Source of the DNA: Prevotellaceae bacterium
GTDB lineage: Bacteria; Bacteroidota; Bacteroidia; Bacteroidales; Paludibacteraceae
DNA: 33,387 nucleotides
Assembly (NCBI GenBank): GCA_020636675.1
Contig: JACJXK010000028.1
Location: forward strand, 1 to 33,387
Reading direction: 5' to 3'
The position numbers were made by a program, and so were the translations under genes. This document shows positions 23,755 through 30,725 of the stretch, in pieces. Position 1 is the first letter of the stretch. Each line of letters begins with the position of its first letter. The notes beneath the pieces are model-generated. The model did no database searches. It worked only from the letters and a program-made list of their open reading frames with translations, and had not been told where the DNA came from.

Positions 23755-24498
23755 TTATTTCATAAATCCTTGTTCCTTTAGAAAATCGAGCATGCTTTGC
23801 GAAAAGGCTTCGTTGTCCGCTTTTTTGTAACGGATATCGGTGTAGACTTGTGCCAGCGTCTTCTTGTTGTTTTCTGCAATGAATTTTTTGCTTTCCTTCA
23901 AATTTTCTTTGTTGGCGTATATGCGGTCGATGTCGGCCGGGGTGTAGTCTTTATATTTTTCAAAATGTATCAGACTATCGGCCGGAAGTCTGTCCGTCTG
24001 TTCCGGATCCTCTGCAGGATAGCCTACGGTGATGGTAGTGATTGGCACGACTAACTTTGGAAGATCAAGAATCTTGGCAATCGCCCTGGCGTTGTAGGTG
24101 GTGGTGCCCAGGTAGCAGATGCCTAGACCTTGGCCCTCGGCTGCGACACAGAATGTCTGCGCCACGAGCATCGTGTCGATGGCGGCGTTGAGGAAGGAGA
24201 GGAAGTTGTCATATCCGGGCTCTGCTTCCCTCTGCTCGCACCATTTGACGAACCGGTTATAGTCGGCGCAGAAAGTTAGCGCAACGGGTGCGTTGACAAA
24301 CGTTGGTTGGTTGAAGTGGGTGGGTGCCAGCTGTTCCTTCATCTTGGCGTCTTTCGTCACCACAACGCTATATAACTGCATGTTTCCTGTTGTGGAGGCT
24401 CTGAATGCCGTCTCAAGTAGTTGGGTGAGCGTTTGGTTGTCCACCTCTTTTTGCTGGTATTTTCTTATTGTCCTCCTGTTGTTTAATGATGTCAGCAT
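23755..24498 (-). CDS. nitroreductase family protein (NfsA-like)
   Basis: This 247-residue FMN-dependent, NAD(P)H-using oxidoreductase starts MLTSLNNRRTIRKYQQKEVD, the conserved RRTIRKY phosphate-binding entry. FRASTTGNMQLYSVVV (FMN contacts) and AEGQGLGICYLGTTTYNA follow. LPKLVVPITTITVGYPAEDP marks the NfsA-type second half. The C-terminal extension (KKFIAENNKKTLAQVYTDIR) is normal for the Bacteroidetes subgroup. The start is 11 nt after the dsbD stop, so the two are co-transcribed, perhaps linking periplasmic thiol transfer to a stress-related reductase. The physiological substrate is unknown. Confidence 0.9.
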   Translation of the reverse strand: MLTSLNNRRTIRKYQQKEVDNQTLTQLLETAFRASTTGNMQLYSVVVTKDAKMKEQLAPTHFNQPTFVNAPVALTFCADYNRFVKWCEQREAEPGYDNFLSFLNAAIDTMLVAQTFCVAAEGQGLGICYLGTTTYNARAIAKILDLPKLVVPITTITVGYPAEDPEQTDRLPADSLIHFEKYKDYTPADIDRIYANKENLKESKKFIAENNKKTLAQVYTDIRYKKADNEAFSQSMLDFLKEQGFMK

Positions 24499-24509
24499 AT
24501 TCGTATCTT

Positions 24510-26528
24510 TTATTCTTGAATTTTCTCTGTTTCTTGTTTTCCTAAGTCGAAGTTCTTCAATCCTGTTCGGAGGAATGAGATGAATTCGTACTTGTTTTCG
24601 GAGAAGGCGAATGCGTGGTTGATCACGTTTCCCTCATTATTCAGCAGCACGTAATAGGGTTGTGCGTTGGCTCCGAATTTGGAGCGTTGCAGATAGCTCC
24701 ATTTTTCTCCCCAAGTGCTTATTTCCCGCTCTTTTCCGTTCTCTGTGACGGTATAGGGATGGGCAAGCTCTTTCTTGTCGTCCACATATAGTGATATAAG
24801 AACGTAATCGTCGGTCAAAAGTTTACTAACTTCCGGATCGCTCCATACGGAAACCTCCATCTTTCGGCAATTGACGCATCCGTATCCTGAAAAATCCACA
24901 ACGACAGGTTTCCCGTATTTCTCGGCATATTCCATGCCTTGGTCGTAGTCTTCGAACTGAGCATGTGCCTTCCCGTCATATAGGTTGAAGTCTTGCGTGG
25001 AGAGGGGAGGAGCGAATGCGCTGACAGCCTTCAACGGAGCTCCAAACAGTCCGGGGATGAGATAGGCCACAAAAGAAAAGGCGACGATGGACAGGAACAG
25101 ACGGACTACGGAGACGTGCTCTATCTTGTCGTCTGCCGCAAAACGTATCTTGCCAAGGATGTAAAGTCCAAGGAAGCTGAAGATGACAATCCATAGCACT
25201 AGGAACACCTCTCTGTCCAATAGGTTCCATCCGTAGGCCAAATCGGCCACGGAGAAGAATTTCAGGGCGAATGCCAATTCTAGGAATCCGAGTATCACCT
25301 TCACGGAGTTGAGCCAGCCTCCCGAACGAGGAAGGTTGTGCAGCCAACTAGGGAAGAGGGCGAAGATGGTGAATGGTGCGGCAAGTGCCAGGGCAAATCC
25401 GAACATGCCGATGGCCGGAGCCAATATGTTGCTGCTGGAGACGCTCACCAGGAGCGTGCCAATGATGAGACCCGTACAGGAAAAGGAGACGATGACCAGC
25501 GTCAGTGCCATGAGCAGTATGCTGAATATGCCGGCGGTCTTGTCGGCGGTCTTGTCTATCTTGGTGCTCCATGTGGCGGGTAGCGCAAGGTCAAATCCGC
25601 CGAAGAAGGAGATGGAAAACAGCACCAGCATGGCGAACAGCACTACGTTGAAGATTGCGTTGGTCGATAGTCCGTTCAGTGCGCTGGCACCCGATATGAG
25701 GGTGATCAGAAGGCCCAGCGTCTCATATATCAAGACGATGGAGATGCCATATACGATGGCCGCTTTTTTCCCTTTCTTCGGATCTTTACCCCGACGGAGA
25801 AAGAAGCTGACGGTCATCGGGATGATGGGCCAGACGCAAGGGGTGATGATGGCCAGCAGTCCGCCGATGATTCCTTTTAGGAATATGCTCCAGAGTGATT
25901 CATTTTCCGTTGCATGTCCTTCGTTTTGGCCGTAGGCCTCCAGTTCCTTTGTTACCGGTTTCCAAAAACTGTTGTCGTTTTTCTTCTTTGAGCCGATGTC
26001 GCTTTTCCCCGTCTCCATTATAGGAAAGACGGTAGTCTTCTCTGCGGAAGCGGATGCTTGGGCGGGGGCGGAGTGCCCGAAGTTGAACTCTTCGCGGGCG
26101 GGAGGCAGGCATGTGTTGTCGTTGCAGGCCATATATTCCACATATCCGCTTATCTTATAGTTGTTGATGTCGTTCGCTTTTATCTTCTGAACAAAGATGG
26201 CTTCATTTTCATACCAATTGAGGGTCATGTTGAAGGTGGCTTCAAACTTCTGCAGAAGTTTGCTTTTACTCTTTGTCTTCCCTACTAGGTCCACGTTCTT
26301 CATGCTCTCGAAGGCAAAGCGGGTGGGCAAAGGTCCGTCTTGTGGCAGGTCGGTGCCGTAGATGTGCCATTTGTCGGCTATTATTGCTTTGAAGGTTATT
26401 TCTCCGTCTCCGTTCGTCTCTATTTTAGAGATGGATATCTCCCATTTGACGGGTTCTTGTATTTGTGCGCTTGCGTAGGCGAAACATGCGTAAAGCAGTA
26501 TGAAAATGGAGAAAATTCTTTTGTTCAT
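24510..26528 (-). CDS. dsbD: thiol:disulfide interchange protein DsbD
   Basis: This 672-residue inner-membrane protein carries electrons from cytoplasmic thioredoxin to periplasmic thiol partners. It has signal peptide MNKRIFSIFILLYACFAYAS, then an N-terminal immunoglobulin-like domain with redox Cys135 and Cys140 (EYMACNDNTCLPP). About eight transmembrane helices follow with the two conserved cysteines in IITPCVWPIIPMTV and VSFSCTGLIIGTLL. The C-terminal thioredoxin domain carries the CxxC GYGCVNCRKM. All three redox pairs are present, so the protein looks functional and complete. It is the first gene of a unit with the nitroreductase. Confidence 0.95.
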   Translation of the reverse strand: MNKRIFSIFILLYACFAYASAQIQEPVKWEISISKIETNGDGEITFKAIIADKWHIYGTDLPQDGPLPTRFAFESMKNVDLVGKTKSKSKLLQKFEATFNMTLNWYENEAIFVQKIKANDINNYKISGYVEYMACNDNTCLPPAREEFNFGHSAPAQASASAEKTTVFPIMETGKSDIGSKKKNDNSFWKPVTKELEAYGQNEGHATENESLWSIFLKGIIGGLLAIITPCVWPIIPMTVSFFLRRGKDPKKGKKAAIVYGISIVLIYETLGLLITLISGASALNGLSTNAIFNVVLFAMLVLFSISFFGGFDLALPATWSTKIDKTADKTAGIFSILLMALTLVIVSFSCTGLIIGTLLVSVSSSNILAPAIGMFGFALALAAPFTIFALFPSWLHNLPRSGGWLNSVKVILGFLELAFALKFFSVADLAYGWNLLDREVFLVLWIVIFSFLGLYILGKIRFAADDKIEHVSVVRLFLSIVAFSFVAYLIPGLFGAPLKAVSAFAPPLSTQDFNLYDGKAHAQFEDYDQGMEYAEKYGKPVVVDFSGYGCVNCRKMEVSVWSDPEVSKLLTDDYVLISLYVDDKKELAHPYTVTENGKEREISTWGEKWSYLQRSKFGANAQPYYVLLNNEGNVINHAFAFSENKYEFISFLRTGLKNFDLGKQETEKIQE

Positions 26529-26621
26529 GAATCTAGTTTTTTTGATTTCTAAACTTGGTATAAGGCGGATTCGAAGGCGCAGGAGGACGGTGCCGGTGCG
26601 AGTCGCTCCTGTGTCTTAGAG

Positions 26622-26921
26622 TTATATTTCGTAGTCTACGCACGAACGGCTCTCCAAAACCTCTCTGATGATTTTGGATACGGCCAAGTGTTCCGGATGG
26701 GTGGCGTAGGCGTTGAGGTCTGCCATGCTGAAATGGGTAGTTGTCAATGCTATGTCGTATTGTTCCTTCGGATTGGTGTTCACTCCCACTTCTATGGACT
26801 GTAGTTCTTTGATGATTGATTTTAAATTCAGTAAACCCAGTTGGATTTGATGTAGTTTTCTTGATTTCTCTTCTTCCGAAGCAAATGCTTTCATTTTGAA
26901 AAGTACGATGTGCTTTACCAT
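26622..26921 (-). CDS. Dabb family stress-responsive alpha/beta-barrel protein
   Basis: The 99-residue protein starts MVKHIVLFKMKAFASEEEKS and includes IIKELQSIEVGVNTNPKEQY, DIALTTTHFSMADLNAYATH and PEHLAVSKIIREVLESRSCV. This is the Dabb (dimeric alpha-beta barrel) fold, with the hallmark N-terminal KHIVLFK and the central HP-x-H-like segment. Family members are small dimers, sometimes enzymes of polyketide or fatty-acid metabolism, most with unknown roles. It has its own -7 box and stands alone, 93 bp upstream of dsbD in transcription order. Confidence 0.88.
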   Translation of the reverse strand: MVKHIVLFKMKAFASEEEKSRKLHQIQLGLLNLKSIIKELQSIEVGVNTNPKEQYDIALTTTHFSMADLNAYATHPEHLAVSKIIREVLESRSCVDYEI

Positions 26922-26974
26922 TTCTTTTCCTTTTATTTTATGATTCTGTAATTAAATTCCGGTAATGTGTTGTG

Positions 26975-26982
26975 CAAATATA
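26975..26982 (-). promoter_or_regulatory. -7 box for the Dabb gene
   Basis: The minus strand reads TATATTTG followed by C, 53 nt before the ATG. No -33 TTG is visible at the usual spacing. Confidence 0.5.
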
Positions 26983-27032
26983 ACAATAACCTCTTTCCTT
27001 TATTTGTTAATAAATAAAAATGGGGAAGAAAG

Positions 27033-28313
27033 TCATTCCTCCCTTCCTGCTACGACGGTATAGAAGTTGTCTTTGTTGAAGTATTTGCGGGCCAGAGCCT
27101 GAATGTCTTTTGCTGTCGTCTCCTTGATGGACGTCACGGTGGTGTCGTAGAAGTCGTATCCTAGATCATTTCCCACCATGGATATGATATTGTCTGCGAT
27201 GGAGAGCCCTCCGTCTATCATTCTGAGATGTTCTCCCAGCATGTACATCTTCACCATGTCCAGCTCCTCTTCGGAGACCTCTTCGTTTCGGAGACGGTCC
27301 ATATCTTTGAAAACCTCGTCGATTAACGGTTTGGTGAACTCCACGCCGGTTTGCGACATGATGGAGAAATGTCCGTTGTTTTTGAAGGTGGTGATGCTCG
27401 ACCCTATTCCGTAGGTATAGCCTTTCTCTTCGCGTATGTTGGACATCAGCCTACTGCCGAAGTAGCCGCCTAGCAACGTGTTGAGCACGCTGAACTTATG
27501 GTAGTCGGGGTGTTTGCGGGTGAATAGCGGACAGCCTATCATGACGGCAGATTGTACGCTGTCTTTTTTCTCTATGACAATCTTGTGTTTGCTGCTTGGT
27601 TGTGGGTCTCCCGTCTCATGGAAGTCCATCTTGCGTCCTTTTACCTCCAGCTGTTCGAGAGAGTGGACAATCTCTTTCTCCACCTCCGGCGTGACTTTCC
27701 CGGTGACGAATACCTTACAGTTGTCCGGCACGTAGTATTTCTCGTGGAAATTCTTGATCCATTCTAGTTGGATGAGGTCGAAGTCTTCTTCTCTTGCCGT
27801 CCTTCCGTAAGGGTGCTGCTCGCCGTAAAGTGTTTCCAGAAATTTGCAGTGGGCCATGTAGCTCACCTTCTGGGAGTCTATGGTGTATTGTTTCTTCTTG
27901 ATCTCCTTATATGTCAGAAACTCCTTTTCTGGGAACGTGGGAAGAAAGATGATTTCGTTGGCGAGGTTCATCACTTTCGAAATGTATTTGTTCAGAGCGT
28001 AGAAGGTGATGTAAGCGTATTGGTGCGAGCAGGAGAGTTGCAGCCACGAACCGTAGAAGTCCAGCTCGTCTGCTATCTCGGACGAGTTCATGGAACGGCA
28101 TCCCTCTTTCAGCAGTTGTGTGGTGAAGTTGGCAACCAGCCTTTTGTCCTGGTGGCAGTTGCCTGCGCCCAGCATCCAATCCAGTCTGACTACGTCCTCT
28201 TCTCCTTGCCGGAGAATGTATAGCTTAATGCCGTTAGAGAGTGTTTTCTCTTCGGCTCTTTTTATCTGAAAGTCTTCGATAGACTTTATCTCCGGTTGTT
28301 TTTTTCTGTCCAT
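27033..28313 (-). CDS. M16 family peptidase-like protein lacking the zinc motif
   Basis: This 426-residue protein has the M16 (insulinase/processing peptidase) fold. The N-half begins TLSNGIKLYILRQGEEDVVR and LDWMLGAGNCHQDKR, and the C-half has the GGYFGSRLMSNIREEKGYTYG signature of the Arg/Tyr substrate-binding region. Where active enzymes carry HxxEH, this one reads FTTQLLKEGCRSMNS, with neither His nor Glu in place. It is therefore predicted to be the non-catalytic partner, as in two-subunit bacterial M16B systems; a catalytic partner is not in this window. It lies 39 nt downstream of kdsB and is probably co-transcribed with it. Confidence 0.85.
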   Translation of the reverse strand: MDRKKQPEIKSIEDFQIKRAEEKTLSNGIKLYILRQGEEDVVRLDWMLGAGNCHQDKRLVANFTTQLLKEGCRSMNSSEIADELDFYGSWLQLSCSHQYAYITFYALNKYISKVMNLANEIIFLPTFPEKEFLTYKEIKKKQYTIDSQKVSYMAHCKFLETLYGEQHPYGRTAREEDFDLIQLEWIKNFHEKYYVPDNCKVFVTGKVTPEVEKEIVHSLEQLEVKGRKMDFHETGDPQPSSKHKIVIEKKDSVQSAVMIGCPLFTRKHPDYHKFSVLNTLLGGYFGSRLMSNIREEKGYTYGIGSSITTFKNNGHFSIMSQTGVEFTKPLIDEVFKDMDRLRNEEVSEEELDMVKMYMLGEHLRMIDGGLSIADNIISMVGNDLGYDFYDTTVTSIKETTAKDIQALARKYFNKDNFYTVVAGREE

Positions 28314-28352
28314 GGGAGTTTTGTTGTGTGTCGCCTATTGGGTTATGGATGA

Positions 28353-29120
28353 TTATGCTTGTTCCGAGAGAAATTTCTCGGCACGTTTCAGGTCGTCCGG
28401 AGTGTCGATGCCGACGGTCTCCACGTGGGTGACGCCCGCTTTGATGCGGTAGCCGTTTTCCAACCATCGCAGCTGTTCCAGCGACTCCGCCAGCTCGAGC
28501 GATGATTGTGGCAGTTTGGTTATCTCCTCCAGCACGTCGGCGCGGTAGGCGTAAAGCCCGATGTGTTTGTAGTAGTTGTGGCTTTGTAGCCATTTGTTCG
28601 TCTCTTCGCCACGCTTGTAGGGTATTACGGAGCGGCTGAAGTACATCGCCTCCATGTCCTTGTTTAGCACTACCTTTGGCGAGTTTGGGTTGAAGAGGGC
28701 TTGTTCTCCGTCGTTTTCTGTAAATGGTTTTACCAATGTCGCTATCTGTGTCTCTTTGTTGTCGAAACAGGCGCAGATGGTTTCTATCTGGGATGGTTGT
28801 ATGAAGGGTTCGTCACCTTGTATGTTGATGATGATCTCTTTGCCCGAGGCTGATTTCAGGTAAGCCTCGTAGCATCTGTCCGTTCCGCTTTTGTGCTTGT
28901 CGGAAGTCATGATGGCTTTCCCCCCGAACTGTTCCACGCTTTGCGCTATCCGCTCGTCGTCGGTAGCCACGTAGACGCAGTCCAATACCTTCGAAACCTG
29001 TTCGTAGACTCTCTGTATCATGCTCTTTCCTCCTATTTGTACCAATGGTTTTCCGGGGAAACGGGAGGATGCGTATCTGGCGGGGATGATGCCTATGAAG
29101 CGGTTGTATTGTGTGCTCAT
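28353..29120 (-). CDS. kdsB: 3-deoxy-manno-octulosonate cytidylyltransferase (CMP-KDO synthetase)
   Basis: This 255-residue cytoplasmic enzyme activates KDO with CTP for lipopolysaccharide core synthesis. The N-terminal IIPARYASSRFPGKPLVQIG is the nucleotide-binding signature. IINIQGDEPFIQPSQIE contains the metal-binding Asp, and YFSRSVIPYKR, YYKHIGLYAYR and ESLEQLRWLENGYRIK follow as in the family. I choose ATG 29120 (MSTQYNRFIGIIPARY); the longer in-frame start at 29189 would add 23 residues unlike the family. A well-spaced promoter lies about 85 nt upstream. The M16-like gene follows on the same transcript. Confidence 0.96.
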   Translation of the reverse strand: MSTQYNRFIGIIPARYASSRFPGKPLVQIGGKSMIQRVYEQVSKVLDCVYVATDDERIAQSVEQFGGKAIMTSDKHKSGTDRCYEAYLKSASGKEIIINIQGDEPFIQPSQIETICACFDNKETQIATLVKPFTENDGEQALFNPNSPKVVLNKDMEAMYFSRSVIPYKRGEETNKWLQSHNYYKHIGLYAYRADVLEEITKLPQSSLELAESLEQLRWLENGYRIKAGVTHVETVGIDTPDDLKRAEKFLSEQA

Positions 29121-29206
29121 CTTTTTTGTTTTTTTGTTTGTAGGCTCTGTCCACTCTCTTTTTCTGAGAAAGGGAGAACGGAACCTCATTGTTATTTATC
29201 GAGTCG

Positions 29207-29238
29207 CAAAATTATTCAAATTTTGCCCAACTTTTCAA
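29207..29238 (-). promoter_or_regulatory. promoter of kdsB
   Basis: On the minus strand TTG (29238-29236) and TAATTTTG (29214-29207) are 21 nt apart, matching the Bacteroidetes consensus. Confidence 0.6.
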
Positions 29239-29291
29239 TATCTTATTTGTTTTATGTCTAAAATTCATAATGTGTTATAATTTTTTTTGAT

Positions 29292-30014
29292 ATGGAAGAA
29301 AATAAAAATGTGGAGATAGGTTCGGAAGAGGCTCCGAAGTCTATTTATATAAAGGTTACGGAAAATGGGCCTTATCTGCTTTTCGGTACGCCTCCGATGG
29401 ATGAGCAGATTATTGTTCCGAACGAGGAGGGCGCATCTTGGGTCTACAGGGCGGGTCGACATTTCGAAACGGGAGGGGAACCTTGTGCGCTTTGCCGTTG
29501 CGGGGCGTCTCGTAACAAGCCTTATTGCACGGGCGACCATGTCCGCCATCGTTGGAATCCGGAGGAGATGGCACCCCATACTCCATTGTTGGACGATGCG
29601 GAAGAGTATCATGGACCTAGGCTTATATTGGCCGATAATGAGTTGTATTGTGCTTTTGCCAGGTTTTGCGATGCGAAGGGGCGGATTTGGAACATTGTGC
29701 AGCGTGCCGAGACGGAAGAGGAGGTTGCTTTGGCAAAGAGGGAGGTGGCCCATTGCCCTGCCGGTAGGTTGGTGATATGGGATAAGAAGGAGAAAAAAGT
29801 GTACGAACCTCATTTCGACCCTTCGGTCGGAATTATCGAGGATTCTGGCATAAAGGTGCATGGCCCCATCTGGCTGCGGGGCGGAATACGGGTGGAGAGC
29901 GCCGACGGATATTCTTATGAGATAAGGAACCGCGTCACGTTGTGCCGTTGCGGAACCTCAGGAAATAAACCGTTCTGTGACGGCTCGCATGCCCGGACGG
30001 CAATAATGGAGTGA
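29292..30014 (+). CDS. double CDGSH iron-sulfur protein with (4Fe-4S)-like middle domain
   Basis: The 240-residue protein has two CDGSH 2Fe-2S sites: CRCGASRNKPYCTGDH (Cys68, Cys70, Cys79, His83) and CRCGTSGNKPFCDGSH (Cys218, Cys220, Cys229, His233). Between them lies a Fer4_19-like region with ELYCAFARFCDAKGRIWN and AHCPAGRLVIWD, which has further cysteines. Known bacterial proteins of this kind are small soluble redox or cluster-transfer proteins of uncertain partner. The first site has TGDH instead of the canonical DGSH, but both ligands are kept. It ends 6 bp from a convergent membrane-protein gene. Confidence 0.92.
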   Translation: MEENKNVEIGSEEAPKSIYIKVTENGPYLLFGTPPMDEQIIVPNEEGASWVYRAGRHFETGGEPCALCRCGASRNKPYCTGDHVRHRWNPEEMAPHTPLLDDAEEYHGPRLILADNELYCAFARFCDAKGRIWNIVQRAETEEEVALAKREVAHCPAGRLVIWDKKEKKVYEPHFDPSVGIIEDSGIKVHGPIWLRGGIRVESADGYSYEIRNRVTLCRCGTSGNKPFCDGSHARTAIME

Positions 30015-30020
30015 TGTCTG

Positions 30021-30347
30021 TTATTTCGTCTCGTCCGGGGTCCTGAACACGACAACCATCTCTATGACGGCGGCAAGCAATAGGGTGACCATCCATCGTT
30101 TGTCTTCTATGTAGATGAGGTATGAACTTAAAAGTATCAGAATATTGCTGATGAAATTTTGAAATTTCAGCCTTTTCAGACGGGTGTCGGTGGGTATCTC
30201 GTTGAACTTTCTACTGAGGAAGATGCCTAGCCCTCCTGCAAGGATGAGCAGGCAGGATACGGGCACGCCCATCAGCGTGAGCCCGAATAGATGAAAGGCA
30301 GCTCCTATCAGTACGAGTGTGGCCCCGATGGCGAATCCGTGTTTCAT
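30021..30347 (-). CDS. small integral membrane protein of unknown function
   Basis: This 108-residue protein has four probable membrane segments: FAIGATLVLIGAAFHLFGLT, VPVSCLLILAGGLGIFL, ISNILILLSSYLIYI and WMVTLLLAAVIEMVVVF. A basic loop (RKFNEIPTDTRLKRLKFQN) lies between the second and third. I do not recognise a named family. It starts 19 nt after the FtsB-like gene on the same strand and is likely co-transcribed with it, so an envelope-related role is possible but unproven. Confidence 0.75.
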   Translation of the reverse strand: MKHGFAIGATLVLIGAAFHLFGLTLMGVPVSCLLILAGGLGIFLSRKFNEIPTDTRLKRLKFQNFISNILILLSSYLIYIEDKRWMVTLLLAAVIEMVVVFRTPDETK

Positions 30348-30366
30348 TGTTGGTTGTTTGTGTTTG

Positions 30367-30669
30367 TTATTCTTCGATGATGAAGATGTCTTCGTTTGTC
30401 TTTTTCATGAGATATTGCTCTCTGGCGAACTTCTCTAGATTTCTGTCGTTGGATTGAAGTTCAATCATTTTTGACTGGCTCTGCTCTATCTCCTTCTCAT
30501 AGAAGGAGATTTCTGTCTTTAGACTATGTATCTTTTGGTCGTATTTAAATCTGGTGAGGATGTCGTTTTCGTCGAAAAATAACATCCAGATGGTTGCGAT
30601 GAACAGAGTGAGAATGTATTTGTTCATCGGAATATGTTTTGCTATTTCTACTATTTTTTCTTTTATCAT
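30367..30669 (-). CDS. FtsB/DivIC-like septum formation initiator
   Basis: The 100-residue bitopic membrane protein has a short cytoplasmic N-terminus and one transmembrane helix (YILTLFIATIWMLFF, about residues 18-32). A coiled coil follows (YDQKIHSLKTEISFYEKEIE), then the short FAREQYLMKKTNEDIFIIEE tail. That tail matches the conserved AREKYLMKKPNEDVFVIE-type end of Bacteroidetes DivIC/FtsB homologues, which bridge FtsL and FtsQ in the divisome. Length is typical. It lies 56 bp after the pcrA-like gene and may be transcribed with it or from an AT-rich near-promoter (TATATTTA, minus strand) in the gap. Confidence 0.88.
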   Translation of the reverse strand: MIKEKIVEIAKHIPMNKYILTLFIATIWMLFFDENDILTRFKYDQKIHSLKTEISFYEKEIEQSQSKMIELQSNDRNLEKFAREQYLMKKTNEDIFIIEE

Positions 30670-30725
30670 GAGATGCCTATTCTGAAAAAAGTGGTGTAAA
30701 TATATACTTTTTAGTTCGGATTCTG

